Below are positions 59,101 through 64,000 of a DNA stretch of 64,000 bases, in pieces (within the stretch, counting starts at the first letter, position 1; every line of letters begins with the position of its first letter). The stretch comes from Norana najaformis. Taxonomy: Eukaryota; Annelida; Clitellata; Crassiclitellata; Hormogastridae. A program made the position numbers and the translations under genes. The stretch lies in contig OZ029918.1 in the NCBI GenBank assembly GCA_964023275.1, forward strand, positions 18,828,361-18,892,360, written 5' to 3'. Under the pieces are notes generated by a model that was not told the origin of the DNA, made no database searches, and worked only from the letters and a program-made list of their open reading frames with translations.

Positions 59101-62100
59101 TAATTGGTTTTTGCATTGTAACCAATGCAGTTCCTCCTATATAAAACTGGATATATGCCCAAACCTAAGTATACCAGCAATCAGCCTGCTACAGTATTTA
59201 AAACAGACTGTAGCTGATTAATGTGGGTAAAGTAAGACCTGCATATGCCTTTACCATAGACAATCCTGGTGCATATTAACGTGGGTAAAGTAAGGCCTGC
59301 ATATGCCTTTACCATAGACATTCCTGGTGCATATGATGCATGCATCAGGTTGTAGCAACTTGAGTTGTAAGGGTGCTGCGTATTGTGCGACTCTGGTGCA
59401 GGTGATTGAAGCGTGCACGGTAGTGGAGAAAATGATATCAGGGAAGCAGTACTGCAGACAAGACTAGTCTAGAAATCTTTCCATGGCTTCCAAGCCATAT
59501 GAACCAGTTTTCCGGGGATTTAGCCAGTGGTGGTTGGACAGAATGCAGGCTCGAAGTATGTCTGACATCTGAAGCATTTTTTTCCACTAAGATGATTGCC
59601 TGTACAGCTGGATTGTAGACATATGCCTGAGTATCATCAGCATACTGATGAGCCACAAGTCCAAGATAAGAAAGGATTAGATTAAACTTAGTGATGCAAA
59701 GGATATAGAGCAGAGGCTCCAGAATGGAATTCTGTGGAAGACCAAGTGAGACCATGGACCACATCAGACCATGAGGATACAAAAATTGCTGCCCTTCCAC
59801 AATGGAAGGCAACCCATGACCTTCAAGGCATTGTAAAAGAATGCCATGGTCAAAAGTGTCACTGTAGGGGCATTCAAAAAGGGTGAGGAGAGTTGCATGC
59901 CCTCGATAAGCAGCCTCAAAGATGTCCATAAGAATGTGTGGTAAAAAAGACTTTGGAGTTAAACTTTCTGACTGTTGTCTGGGTAGAAGGGAGTTTGCCA
60001 CAAAGATACCATATAAGCTGCATCAACCATATTTCTCAATTGTCTTTGATAAGGTAGATAAATTAGAAATAGGCTGATAATTGGCCTATTCATTAGTATG
60101 AAGTTTGCAATGCTTCAGAGATGGGAAAACAGTGGCCCATTTCTGAGAAGCTTGAAGCACCCTCTCATCCAAAGCAGTATTAAATAACAACAGTAAAAAC
60201 GGCAAACATTCATCCAGAAAGTCCTTAATAAGAAACGGTGGCAGAGGGTTGAGCTCACATGACTTTGAAGGCGACGACAGCAGCAACTGGTGCAGGTCTT
60301 CGATGGTGTTCAACTCCAATTGTGACATCCTGCAAGCCGTTAGAGGGAAAGACGGTGGTGGAGCACCTTGGATTGAATGACAGACTGAGTCAGTCTTTTG
60401 ATGGATGAACTTCAGATAGTCCAGGCTATGCATGATGGTTGTATACAGTTTTTTGTTAAAGTGGAGCAGTCATCAAGGGTTGTCTTTGTCCCATTTGATC
60501 ACCTTCCCACAGTAAAGTATCTCCTCCTTTTGAATATGTCATGCATTTGTCGTATGCTGTGGTAGAATGGTAGCATAGCAGGCAACATGATCCTCAGCAA
60601 TAAATTGTTGCTCAGTTGTAATTGTAATTTGAGATCTAAAAAGCGCCTGTTAGAGGATAAACTCAACAGAGGTGCTTCCGACCTGAAAAAGTAAAATCAC
60701 TGTTGAACAGTACAGTCTTCAGGCACCTGCGGAACACTGAGAGGGAGAGAGAAAGGAGCTCAAGTTGCACTTCTCAAGGAAGATGATTCTGGCAGGTGGG
60801 CCCAACATAGGCAAAGCTTCTGGACTGGGCTGCAGCGGTTCGCATGCGAGGGACAAACAGAAGAGCTTGAGTGGCCGAGTAAAGGATGCTATGGCCCGGC
60901 AACGAGGAGACCAAAGTGCAAAAGTCAATGAGGTAAAGAGGAACAGAGCCAACAACACAATTGCACCTGAGGGAGAGGATCTTAAAGTGGACACGCTGCT
61001 GGACAGGAAGCCAGTGAAGAGGTCACGAATATAAGACGAGATGTGGTCATATCTTGGAATGCCCCCAGTGAGACGAGCAGCAGAGTTAAGCACAGATTGC
61101 AGCTTTGCAGTGTTGGCTAGCGATAGGCTAGTAAAGATGGCATTACCAAAGTCAATCCTGGTGCAAATGAGGGCATGGACCAGAGTGGAGATAACGTGAA
61201 ATGAAAGAGTACAGCGAATGGTGCAGAGCTGATGAAGATGGTAAAAACATGAGCAGACAGGGTAAGCTCCTGATCCAGTACAACCCCGAGATCCCGGACT
61301 GTAGAAGAGAAGGAGATATCCGGAAATCTCTGGTGTAAGGAGAAGAGATCGATCTTGGTGAGCTGCAAGTGGCCACTAAGCCAGATGAAGTGAGTCTTGT
61401 TACAGCTCAAACAGAGGCGATTGGAGAACATCCATAGCTCAGGGACAAAGGTGGTGTTGAGAATCCTCTGGACAAGGGCAGGGGCCACCTCCACCGGACC
61501 ATGGGCCTGGGTGTCATCTGCATACTGAAGGACAGCAACACTCAGTGGGAGGAGGATCCAAGCTAGATCGGAGGTATATAAAATATAGAGGAGAGGAGCT
61601 AGGATGGAACCCTGGGGAGACCAAAAAAGATGGGGGACCAGAGGGAACGTGAGGGGCCAAAAATGACAGATTGAGGGCAGTCTGAGAGGAATGACCAAAA
61701 CCAGGTGAGGGCAGAACCAGTGATGCCAAAGGAAATCTCCAAACGCTCCAGTAGGATGGAGTGATCAATGGTATCAAAAGCAACACTTACATTGAAAAGG
61801 GCTAGAAGGGTGACCTGCCTGCAATCAATAGCCCCAAATACGTCAGCAAGAAGGCAAGTCGTAAGTGATTCGGTGGAATGGTATTTCCTGAACCCAGACT
61901 GAAGTAGATGCATAAGAGAGTTAGTGTCAAGGTAGTGAGATAGCTGACAAGAGACGGAGCTGGCGCTTTCAAGGAGCTTTGGAGAGAAAGGACAGGTTAG
62001 AAATGGGACGGTAATTAGAGGGGGCATTAGGGTCAAGGCCCTGGTGCTTCAAAGGGGGAAAAACTACTGCATGTTTGTGGGAGGGTGGGAGGGTATTACA

Positions 62101-63130
62101 CAATAAATGAAAAAAAGGAATAAGGTCGTCAATAAATTCCTCAATTAAAAATGGAGGAAGCACAGGACTTGGCTGGTGAGTTCAGAATTAGCTGAAGGAC
62201 ATCATCGAGAGACAAAGGGCTCCAACTATGGAGCCTGGAAGTCATGGTAGAGAAAGAGGGAGGAGGCGAGCCCTCAGTAGACTGACGAACAGAGTCGATC
62301 TTCCCCCACATGTAGCTAAGGTAGTCTGTGGCAGTGAACTGAGGCTGAGATGAAAACCGGAGTTGTCTGACCTCTTGATGAAGATTATGTCTGGCTCTGT
62401 CAAACCATGGAGTGAGAGGTCTTCGATGGGCCTTCACAGGGAGGAGGCTGTCGATCAGGGTGTGCGTTGAAGAGTCATAGATGGCAGAGTTCTAAGGAAC
62501 AGCCTTCCATGGCTGAATGATCCTTGCAGGGCAGACCTTTCTCCTTGCAGAGCAGACCTTTCAACAGGCCAGCTTGGAAGATCCCTTGGTCCAAGTTGTT
62601 CCAGTCCCGCATATGCCTGACATTGTAGACTAGCTGCACCTGCAGATAAGTAGTGGTAAAGAGGAGAATACCATGATCTGAGAGGGATTACCTCTAAGGA
62701 GTTTTCATGAAAATGAAACTGTTCTGAATTAATGTGCAGTTACAATTACAATTAAAAAGTGGGCCGGTTAACCAACCGATCCTGGACTTCACTTTAAGTC
62801 TTTGAAAAGATAGAATTTCATGTGTTTTGTGTCATGACCATCTTTCTGGGTGTTAAAAAACTTGTTTTATAGAAACTCGGGGTGATCATGTGCCTGGTGG
62901 GACGATGTTATTATGTTACATTAAGGTTTTGCCATGCAAATGTAAATTTAACTTCTGAATTTTGAAGCAAATGCTGTTGCTATCTTTCAGTGACGTTTCT
63001 TCGTTCCCTTTGTTCAGTGACCATTCCAGTGATGGCAGCAGATATGGCGGTGGAGGAGTAGCTGATGTTTCACAGCTTCTTGAAAATGTTGGTCCTTTTT
63101 CTCAGATGCACAGAATGCCAACTAACGATG
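28977..63130 (+). CDS. AMBRA1: AMBRA1 orthologue, six coding exons, 3' part beyond window
   Basis: This entry covers the whole gene as seen here. The joined exons are 28977-29114, 37111-37169, 40854-41037, 47334-47509, 52795-52866 and 62991-63130. They total 769 nt (256 codons plus one base) with no stop. Every internal junction is GT/AG, and the phases (0, 2, 0, 2, then 1 at the last donor) agree across each intron. The protein shows WD40 repeats with the AMBRA1-type motifs TPWCIAFHP, GEVRIWDL, LRFWDW and SEPFAV, in the order and spacing known for the AMBRA1 N-terminus. AMBRA1 is known as a cytoplasmic scaffold that binds Beclin-1 in autophagy initiation and as a DDB1-CUL4 substrate receptor for cyclin D. 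The long disordered middle and the C-terminal part must lie to the right of the window. The identification rests on motif recognition, not on a database search. Confidence 0.85.
29115..30430. other. AMBRA1 intron, no gene seen
   Basis: AT-rich, with a (GT)n run at 29893-29912. No transposon motif is recognised. Confidence 0.5.
30433..30698 (+). repeat. L2-derived or SINE repeat with ATTAC tail, copy 2
   Basis: Partner of 21672-21976. It ends in GAAGAGGCACTATACAAATT plus an ATTACAATTACATTTACAATT tail. It abuts the unassigned transposon gene on the right. Confidence 0.65.
30700..31885 (+). pseudogene. gene remnant of an unassigned DNA-transposon family (NFQAPGPMHQAGWM motif)
   Basis: Overlapping frames combine into one protein with several shifts. 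In order they are: a start-like region RYLQELAKLWPKLCTVEYKN; FKQFQEQWSSINKERYDD; REDYCEILQLMLVVLKR (31115); NFQAPGPMHQAGWM (31185); FKLSAKESRRLLGVNIFLTK (31270); YIRYWFLASVGSTAARNVL; KLAGYLWLSEDL (31455); and SEEQLQYALQVIEQSWEIFPDA (31812-31880). I recall this arrangement from uncharacterised, repeated proteins in several invertebrate genomes, with an F-x-APG-x-MHxARWM core. I cannot name the superfamily or a catalytic residue. The downstream terminus is at 32242. Confidence 0.55.
31880..32242 (+). mobile_element. 3' terminal region of the unassigned transposon, copy 1
   Basis: About 360 bp, repeated in reverse at 41612-41985. Shared parts include AACTCTACTTATGAAACTAT, ATTAGGGTCATTGAGTGACC and ATAATAAGGAATACCTTGAA. 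Both copies end in the same terminus, TTAGGGTG(G/A)CCCTTATTT, oriented outward, which is presumably the terminal inverted repeat. No matching left end was found in front of the coding remnant. Confidence 0.7.
32242..33780 (+). pseudogene. piggyBac-like (PGBD4-type) transposase, second family
   Basis: An ATG at 32242 starts MASKGDVMRVIFRESKSEED; several shifts follow. The main frame (32584-33171) contains LALILIMGFVKKSSYEDCWT and NRFELIPTYLHLL (the dimerisation/insertion region). It continues with LSDARTGYMWNLEMYTG (the first catalytic strand area) and GHVYVDNYLAHHRCFVELK, where VDN is the second catalytic Asp context. A C-terminal zinc ribbon follows at 33634-33725: CVICSDRS..., GCKQCGLPMC, PCFE and a stop. 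This is the domain order of PGBD4-like piggyBac transposases. In-frame stops and frameshifts make it a pseudogene. No TTAA-flanked TIR was identified. Confidence 0.75.
33781..34385. other. AMBRA1 intron, no gene seen
   Basis: No recognisable coding sequence. A GGAGAAATGCATGC-like short inverted repeat lies near 34040-34075. Confidence 0.45.
34390..34580 (+). repeat. tRNA-derived SINE
   Basis: The 5' part looks like a tRNA with pol III internal promoter boxes: box A near TGGTAGCCAGTTGGTTAGAA (34401-34420) and box B near GGCTCAAGCCT (34449-34459). A non-tRNA body with CCTTGAACAAGTCCTTCACTC follows, and then an AATAATAA-type tail. The body block recurs at 63290-63315 (CCTTGAGCAAGTCCTTGACAC). 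It resembles the widely conserved SINE core-type domains but I cannot name the family. Confidence 0.7.
34620..35520 (+). mobile_element. L2-like fragments with a nested 5'-truncated L2 copy
   Basis: Flanking parts encode LTNFQCGLPVK (34665) and, after the insertion, LMHQSGFRKGHCAEKLLIL (35060) and FKSVNHHIHLTRLSTSV (35275), the AFDTVDHxILLxRL-like RT block. Between them, 34761-35057 is a 297-bp 3' end of the L2 family seen at 1064, about 97% similar, with GCGCTTTATAAATGTCAG and an ATTACAATTACAA tail. A (GTAA)n run lies at 35130-35165. Confidence 0.7.
34761..35057 (+). mobile_element. young 5'-truncated L2-like insertion
   Basis: Nearly identical to the reverse complement of 1064-1360, starting at CCTTGGTTCCAGG and ending in the ATTACAATTACAA tail. 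The high similarity and the nested position show it is younger than the surrounding L2 pieces. Confidence 0.75.
35930..36330 (+). pseudogene. piggyBac-type transposase C-terminal fragment, third copy
   Basis: Translated pieces read LDLAMINACVLYKKF (35990), as in the DLAIxNAxILYK helix near the end of piggyBac transposases, then HKSVGMSQLTAQHFLNLLLP (36150) and CSLQQ-type remnants of the zinc ribbon at about 36235. It is short and frameshifted. It could be the far end of another copy related to the element at 32242. Confidence 0.5.
36331..37110. other. AMBRA1 intron before exon 37111, no gene seen
   Basis: AT-rich. An 83-codon frame (36558-36809) has no motif and is probably chance. Confidence 0.45.
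37111..37169 (+). CDS. AMBRA1: AMBRA1 exon, start of first WD repeat
   Basis: This 59-nt micro-exon lies between a TTTTGCAAAG acceptor and a GTAAGA donor. It enters in phase 0 and leaves with two bases over (phase 2). It encodes PCEVSGQTRSTVLMEFSPN, ending in a typical outer-strand WD40 sequence; the human protein has RSTFLLAFSPD in the same place. Joining the leftover GG to the first base of the next exon gives Gly, followed by KRIASTHGDHSV, a standard WD blade turn. The exon is isolated by about 8 kb of repeat-filled intron on its left. Confidence 0.8.
37780..39085 (+). pseudogene. pogo/Tigger (Jerky-like) transposase, heavily decayed
   Basis: No frame exceeds 60 codons, but in-order fragments are recognisable: LVCSKGTEWN (38030), ASATKFGNLAGDESFQASL (38085), ENENYHEQIYNCDKTKL (38253), WELISEMVSCMF (38490) and LKKAWNRVKP-like (38585). 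The EQIYNCDKT segment fits the EQ(V/I)YNxDET motif around the first catalytic Asp of DDE_1 (pogo/Tigger/Jerky) transposases, with the Glu changed to Lys. The fragment order also fits. It is one of the oldest elements here, judging by decay. Confidence 0.6.
39086..40853. other. AMBRA1 intron, no gene seen
   Basis: No coding motif. The 39850-40450 part has a lower AT content and CAACTT/CGAA-rich words. It might be the interior of a non-autonomous DNA element, with GGCCAGCTAA-like words at both 39805 and 40660, but I could not establish its ends. Confidence 0.35.
40854..41037 (+). CDS. AMBRA1: AMBRA1 exon, WD40 repeat with TPWCIAFHP and GEVRIWDL
   Basis: The exon is 184 nt, entered in phase 2 and left in phase 0 at a CAG|GTCTGT donor. 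It encodes a nearly complete WD repeat: STHGDHSVRVTDVRTGR, then HTLTGHPRTPWCIAFHP, and GCLGGEVRIWDLQ at the end. The TGHPRTPWC..FHP block and the GC(L)xGEVRIWDL block are diagnostic for AMBRA1 among WD40 proteins. This exon is the strongest single piece of evidence for the gene. The WD40 propeller is the known docking surface for DDB1 in the CUL4 ligase. Confidence 0.9.
41612..41985 (-). mobile_element. terminal fragment of the unassigned transposon, copy 2
   Basis: Reverse complement of 31880-32242. It begins at the terminus TTAGGGTGACCCTTATTTAT and ends near 41985. It has no coding part. Confidence 0.7.
42300..42350 (-). mobile_element. L2-like 3' tail, separated part
   Basis: Antisense tail (AGTACAATACAATTATCAAA) of the L2 copy whose body lies at 45989-47205; the RTE-like insertion separates them. 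Confidence 0.7.
42364..43051 (-). CDS. RTE-like element, inverted 5' part: AP endonuclease
   Basis: This is the N-terminal half of the element's ORF, antisense because of the inversion. It starts at the Met at 43051. About 65 residues of basic leader precede the nuclease. The nuclease reads RVGHWNVRTLYGTGKAFTLA (cf. the NVRTL motif), CGVSETHWTGRGR (SET/HW, a metal ligand), and FSGTEVGGRHEHGVAIALES. It ends VIEAYAPTEG and VILLMGDFNAKVG, with the GDFNAK catalytic motif. All expected APE-type residues up to the GDFNA motif are present. The last catalytic part (SDHHLVISEI) is on the sense side at 43696. After 42362 the open frame runs into host sequence. Confidence 0.9.
43416..43475. repeat. three 20-bp tandem repeats at element 5' end
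   Basis: GTTGTGGCTTTTGGGGGTCA repeated three times exactly, lying at the inversion joint. In the element's own orientation these are its 5'-most sequence, so they are probably 5' UTR (promoter) monomers. Confidence 0.85.
43474..45963 (+). pseudogene. RTE-like element, sense part: end of endonuclease, RT and C-terminal domain
   Basis: The sense frame holds DYIITREEWL and NSDHHLVISEIK (end of APE nuclease), then a long charged linker. RT begins MKKGKAPG, with IIPVYKKGDRQECNN, SGFRKGRGCSDQ, a premature TGA at 44788-44790, FIDFAQAYDSVWR and GFRQGCILSPILFNM. It continues with VEYADDACLI (intact YADD), GCESW and, after a second stop TAA at 45648-45650, MKWAGHVLRM and GRPKRRWIDCL. Only two stops break about 830 codons, and the first replaces an expected Arg (CGA to TGA), consistent with methyl-CpG decay. 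It belongs with RTE/CFDP2-like proteins, though related clades share the GHVLR and GRPxxRW motifs. Confidence 0.88.
45989..47205 (-). mobile_element. L2-like retrotransposon, 5'-truncated, host of the RTE insertion
   Basis: The antisense frame, about 47185 to 46009, is open for about 390 codons: HITLLALYEVSAAFDTVDHN, TGVPQGSVLGPLLYSLYTAD, HLYADDVQAF (catalytic), CLNPAKTQLIWFGSK, NLGVTLDCNLAFANHV, LHWLPIQSRIQFKLLSL and a stop at 46009. It is among the best-preserved L2 RT domains here. Truncation near 47205 removes the endonuclease. Its 3' end, GCGCTATATAAGTTATCA, is cut by the RTE-like insertion. The copy lies in the AMBRA1 intron, 130 bp before exon 47334. Confidence 0.9.
47334..47509 (+). 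CDS. AMBRA1: AMBRA1 exon, WD40 repeat with LRFWDW and SEPFAV
   Basis: The exon is 176 nt, with acceptor TTTAACAG and donor AG|GTAAGA. It is entered in phase 0 and left in phase 2. It starts with GGGSEVWHSDDT, continues SIASLTFHPFDNVVVFAVSN and ends KLRFWDWTRSEPFAV... DFEKIR. The human protein has the same series (AIASLAFHP, IHFWDW, REPFAV). An L2-like insertion ends about 130 bp upstream of the acceptor, so very little native intron is left on that side. Confidence 0.9.
47902..48405. mobile_element. non-autonomous DNA transposon with ACTGTATATACTC-type TIRs
   Basis: The left end ACTGTATATACTCATGTATA and the right end (reverse complement) ACCATATATACTCGCATACA pair over about 20 bp with a few mismatches. 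About 500 bp lie between, with no ORF. This end type (TATACTCG.GTATAAG) is widespread in animal genomes. No clear target duplication was seen. Confidence 0.65.
48590..49150 (-). pseudogene. RT C-terminal fragment of an old RTE-like element
   Basis: Antisense pieces give QYGCESWTIKKDEEAIISTF and MKYLWQILRIPW (48990-48900), KRKLSYFGHVLRQNGDCLEK (48820) and LGRPKMTWIDNI (48710). The GCESW, GHVLR and GRPxxxWIDN motifs match the C-terminus of the element at 43474-45963. Frames are shifted, so this is an older relative, truncated on both sides. Confidence 0.75.
49411..52244 (-). mobile_element. FLYWCH-MULE DNA transposon, near full length
   Basis: The ends TACCATACTTTCCAGACTAT (left) and, on the reverse strand at the right, TACCGTATGTTCTGGAATAT form imperfect TIRs that continue as AAGTCGCACC/AAGACGCGG. 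The 2.8-kb interior carries one antisense transposase gene (51517 to 50133). No clean 8-10 bp target duplication is visible at the flanks. A GC-rich Arg/Gly-type repeat region lies between the gene start and the right end (51840-51990). Confidence 0.75.
50133..51517 (-). pseudogene. MULE transposase with N-terminal FLYWCH-like zinc finger
   Basis: From Met at 51517 the first 65 residues form a FLYWCH-type finger (GKERFIHEGYLYVFNKF, FWRRELK-ECNARLHT, then HSHG). About 190 residues on, after GEQDGNRIFIFG, comes VDRTF (50930-50944), the DGTF-type motif with the first Asp kept and Gly changed to Arg. Then follow ALFSQIYVVTADRGGLVLPI and SISINFEQAAIGAV, where the second catalytic Asp is Asn, GCLFHLTKNMRKKL (the C/H motif), and after a frameshift DRTNNYVEAAHRRLQAEF, holding the likely third catalytic Glu. 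Breaks are TAA at 50945-50947, TGA at 50813-50815 and a shift near 50470. It is inactive but recently so. Known families cut and paste through this DDE domain. Confidence 0.85.
52280..52318. repeat. 13-bp perfect hairpin
   Basis: AGTTTGGACATAA and TTATGTCCAAACT are perfect inverted repeats around a 13-base loop. The hairpin directly touches the duplicated exon piece on its right. Confidence 0.85.
52319..52388 (+). pseudogene. AMBRA1: partial duplicate of AMBRA1 exon 52795-52866
   Basis: The end of the exon (from the codons for HRLLTAIANA on) and the start of its intron recur here, about 480 bp upstream: CCATTGCAAATGCTACAGAT and GAAGCATTTAGGTTAG are shared with two substitutions and a short CGA insertion. 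The 5' half of the exon and its acceptor are missing. The donor AG|GTTAGC is kept. Without an acceptor it should not be spliced in. Confidence 0.85.
52795..52866 (+). CDS. AMBRA1: AMBRA1 exon, WVKFDCIGHRLLTAIANA
   Basis: This is a 72-nt exon after a TGATTTTTAG acceptor; its first base completes the AGA Arg codon of the previous exon. It encodes WVKFDCIGHRLLTAIANA followed by ADEAF, matching the human VRFDPLGHYLLTAIVN strand of the propeller. The donor is AG|GTTAGT, phase 2. A partial second copy of this exon lies about 480 bp upstream (see 52319-52388). Confidence 0.88.
53100..53660 (-). mobile_element. L2-like retrotransposon 3' fragment, old
   Basis: Reverse-strand words such as AGGAAGCCAATGCAAATATT, TTGCAGTAGTCAGGATGACT and AAGAACAGTTCTAGTCCTTC match the antisense copy at 18700-19090. 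Frames are fully broken. Confidence 0.65.
54227..54385. repeat. four tandem hairpin-forming repeats, period about 43 bp
   Basis: The unit ACAGTCCAAAGATAAGGATC is followed by TTTG(T/A)TGAC. It recurs at about 54227, 54269, 54313 and 54355. Each unit contains CAAAGAT...ATCTTTG, a short self-complementary word, so each can fold by itself. Confidence 0.8.
54386..55305. other. AMBRA1 intron, no gene seen
   Basis: A 113-codon frame (54889-55230) is Asn/Leu/Lys-rich without a motif. It is probably chance in AT-rich DNA. Confidence 0.4.
55310..55470 (-). mobile_element. L2-like fragment
   Basis: The reverse complement shares AACTCCTCCTTAACCC, CACTCCACAGTAACTTAAGA and AGTTTGAATGACTTAA-like words with 18120-18210. 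Confidence 0.6.
55567..56780 (+). mobile_element. L2-like retrotransposon, 5'-truncated, inserted in piggyBac copy B
   Basis: Frames give DISAAFDTVDHDIL (55590), FGVPQDSVLVPLLYILYTAD (55750), HQYADGVQL (55845; catalytic YADD changed to YADG), LRLNPFKTQFLWVGTR (55965) and DLGVLIDGELSMADHADS (56080). The C-terminal part runs to 56640 with shifts. The 3' end is CAGCGCTTTTGAGAGGTTCT, TATAAAAGATTAGGTAC and a (CATA)n tail. A 25-bp direct repeat with two mismatches (55542-55566 and 56781-56805) is the target-site duplication. It is the same family as 8490-8955. Confidence 0.92.
56985..57905 (+). pseudogene. piggyBac transposase remnant (copy B)
   Basis: It begins MVACCRCGLTDDEV at 56985, then shifts. 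The main frame (57320-57847) holds LLAEQSRSGAHQAGK, then IVMGFKMQPWLYACWSADTL, ISGTMIRDRFVALSWYLHLA and NPSNYDPLYKVRPLVDHLN. Next is NLSIDESIVGFKRRYQFKQY, where the Asp of SIDESIVGFKGR-type sequence is the first catalytic residue of piggyBac (here the Gly after Lys is Arg). The frame then jumps to the C-terminal zinc ribbon (YECEKCKVALCKVGCFHIYH, about 57845-57900). The segment holding the second and third catalytic Asp is deleted. Both copies are deleted differently, so a full-length parent existed. Confidence 0.8.
58903..59222. other. AMBRA1 intron with one short dispersed repeat
   Basis: 59128-59195 matches 20210-20280 in the same orientation. No gene seen. Confidence 0.5.
59223..59338. 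repeat. 58-bp tandem duplication
   Basis: Two units (59223-59280 and 59281-59338) with two or three differences. Each contains GGTAAAG and CTTTACC as inverted words around a GCATATGC palindrome. Confidence 0.85.
59438..60450 (-). mobile_element. L2-like retrotransposon internal fragment
   Basis: The antisense frame 60433 to 60086 has SLDYLKFIHQKTDSVCHSIQ, LNTIEDLHQLLLSSPSKSCE and PLPPFLIKDFLDECLPFLL, the region before RT block 1. The frame 60001 to 59438 has VSLGLPQNSILEPLLYILCI and AHQYADDTQAYVYN (YADD intact). Parts between are deleted or shifted. It lacks the 3' end. Confidence 0.75.
60614..62460 (-). mobile_element. L2-like retrotransposon, long 5'-truncated copy
   Basis: Antisense frames give, in order: WFDRARHNLHQEVRQLRFSS (62390), SLDDVLQLILNSPAKSC, LPPFLIEEFIDDLIPFFHL (62160), NAPSNYRPISNLSFLSK, LLALFNVSVAFDTIDHSILL (61790), LQYADDTQAHGPVEV (61540) and LCLSCNKTHFIWLSGH (61410). 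Then come DLGVVLDQELTLSAHV (61300) and the C-terminal LNSAARLTGGIPRYDHISSY (61090). The 3' terminus is AACAGGCGCTTTTTAGATCT plus a TTACAATTACAA tail at 60614-60635. Frameshifts near 61700, 61980 and 61100 disable it. It has the most complete RT domain of the L2 copies. Confidence 0.88.
62461..62990. other. AMBRA1 intron before exon 62991
   Basis: It contains a second L2-type tail in the opposite sense (TTACAATTACAATTAAAAAG at 62731-62750) with too little body to assign. The rest shows no feature. Confidence 0.4.
62991..63130 (+). CDS. AMBRA1: AMBRA1 exon following the N-terminal WD40 half
   Basis: The acceptor TATCTTTCAG ends at 62990 and the donor GTACAA starts at 63131. The exon is 140 nt, enters with the base that completes AGT (Ser) and leaves with one base over. 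It is rich in Ser and Gly (SDHSSDGSRYGGGG) and then reads ADVSQLLENVGPFSQMH. That fits the start of the low-complexity linker that interrupts the split propeller in AMBRA1. Sequence similarity to known proteins is weak, so the call depends on the splice signals, the phase match and the position. Confidence 0.7.
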
Positions 63131-63224
63131 GTACAAATCCTTCTGTTTTCTGTTCTCTTGAAGTAGTACTAGTTGTTCAGACATTATAATTAACTTGGAA
63201 TGCTGTCTTAACATGTGTCTGTAT

Positions 63225-63340
63225 TTGATTAGTTGAGCACTTGTTTTGGGACAGTATGGGTTCATGCATCCCCTAGATAGTAACTGTAAGAGCCTTGAGC
63301 AAGTCCTTGACACAGAGTTACTTATTGGCATTAACTGATG

Positions 63341-63342
<2 letters not shown>
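63225..63342 (+). repeat. tRNA-type SINE fragment, second copy of body
   Basis: CCTTGAGCAAGTCCTTGACAC (63290 region) and ACTTATTGGCATTAACTGATGC match the body of 34390-34580 (CCTTGAACAAGTCCTTCACTC and following). The tRNA-like head is poorly preserved. Confidence 0.55.

Positions 63343-63380
<38 letters not shown>
63343..63380. repeat. (CT)n microsatellite
   Basis: A nearly perfect CT run of about 38 bp directly after the SINE body. Confidence 0.9.
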
Positions 63381-63381
<1 letters not shown>

Positions 63382-64000
63382 CAAAAATAAATTTCTGTGC
63401 TCACCATATATGTGACCCGCCATGACAAAATGAGTCGGAAGTCGCACAAAGCAGAACGCTGCAAATCGCTTCTAAAGGTGTTTTGCCTTCAAATTATTGA
63501 TTTTGTGAATTTTACATTTTTGGAATCTATATTATATAATACATCAATAAAATATTAAATTGTAATTTATTCTGTTGTTTTTAATGTGTTATTGATACAA
63601 AATAAATGATCTATAAGATATAAAACCTCTCTACGAAATCGTTTTTGTACGATTTTCAAGCGCGTTGACTGTGTCCATCTGGCGAAAGATATCAAGGTTG
63701 TAATACATTGTTGGAAAGCTTAATCACTGCTCTGTGGCATGAATAAATTATTTATTCGACCTGACCTTACTAATTAACCAATAAGATGCTTTCTTCATGA
63801 GCCTTAAACTGGATCAGGGTAAACAAATTTAAATACCCAGGCTAGCAGCCGTGATCACGTGATTGAATGCGCAAGGCTATTGGACAGTTTATAGGTCGCG
63901 CGTGCTCACATAGCCTAGGACGTTTTTGTTTTCAAGTACCAGGAGGCGTGGTTTGATATTATTCCTCTGTAAAAAATAATAATGTCAGCAGAAAAGGAAA
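63381..64000. other. AMBRA1 intron to window end, no gene seen
   Basis: Begins with GTGACCCGCCATGACAAAAT (63412), which looks like a transposon end, but its partner is not in the window. It contains no exon with clear signals. Confidence 0.4.

Overview
This window is animal (metazoan) nuclear DNA. It is AT-rich, intron-bearing, and full of non-LTR retrotransposons and cut-and-paste DNA transposons. The only conserved host gene I can support is an orthologue of AMBRA1, the WD40 autophagy and cullin-4 adaptor. It lies on the + strand, with six coding exons spread over about 34 kb (28,977 to 63,130) and continuing past the right edge. The splice sites and phases of all six exons join into one open frame. 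Long TE-filled introns and tRNA-type SINEs suggest a large-genome invertebrate or basal deuterostome, possibly marine. The sequence does not fix the phylum.

Layout. 0-4.6 kb holds a fragment at the edge, the antisense 3' end of an L2/CR1-like element, and a decayed antisense retrotransposon of the restriction-like-endonuclease (RLE) type. 5.5-9.2 kb holds an L2-like element with an ORF1 coiled coil, a PHD finger, a partial endonuclease and a 3' end; a 550-bp hAT MITE sits exactly on its ORF1 start codon. 9.5-17.8 kb is a large imperfect palindrome; a degenerate tandem array interrupts its left arm, and a deleted hAT element lies at its centre in an AT microsatellite. 17.2-23 kb holds L2 copies and short repeats. 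23.3-26.3 kb is a second RLE retrotransposon. 26.6-28.8 kb is an internally deleted piggyBac element ending about 180 bp before the first AMBRA1 coding exon.

AMBRA1 introns. The first intron seen (29-37 kb) carries a gene fragment of an unassigned transposon family, two further piggyBac-type fragments, a tRNA-derived SINE and L2 pieces. The second (37-41 kb) has a degraded pogo/Tigger-like transposase. The third (41-47 kb) has an L2 copy split by an RTE-like element that shows a clear twin-priming inversion and a perfect 13-bp target-site duplication. The fourth (47.5-52.8 kb) has a TIR element, an RT fragment, a nearly complete FLYWCH-MULE transposon and a partial duplicate of the next AMBRA1 exon beside a hairpin. 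The fifth (52.9-63 kb) has several L2 copies and a piggyBac copy split by an L2 insertion with a 25-bp target-site duplication.

No rRNA gene, functional tRNA gene, CRISPR array or bacterial-type operon was seen. All transposon genes appear inactivated by stops, frameshifts or deletions. The nested insertions allow relative dating of several mobilisation events.
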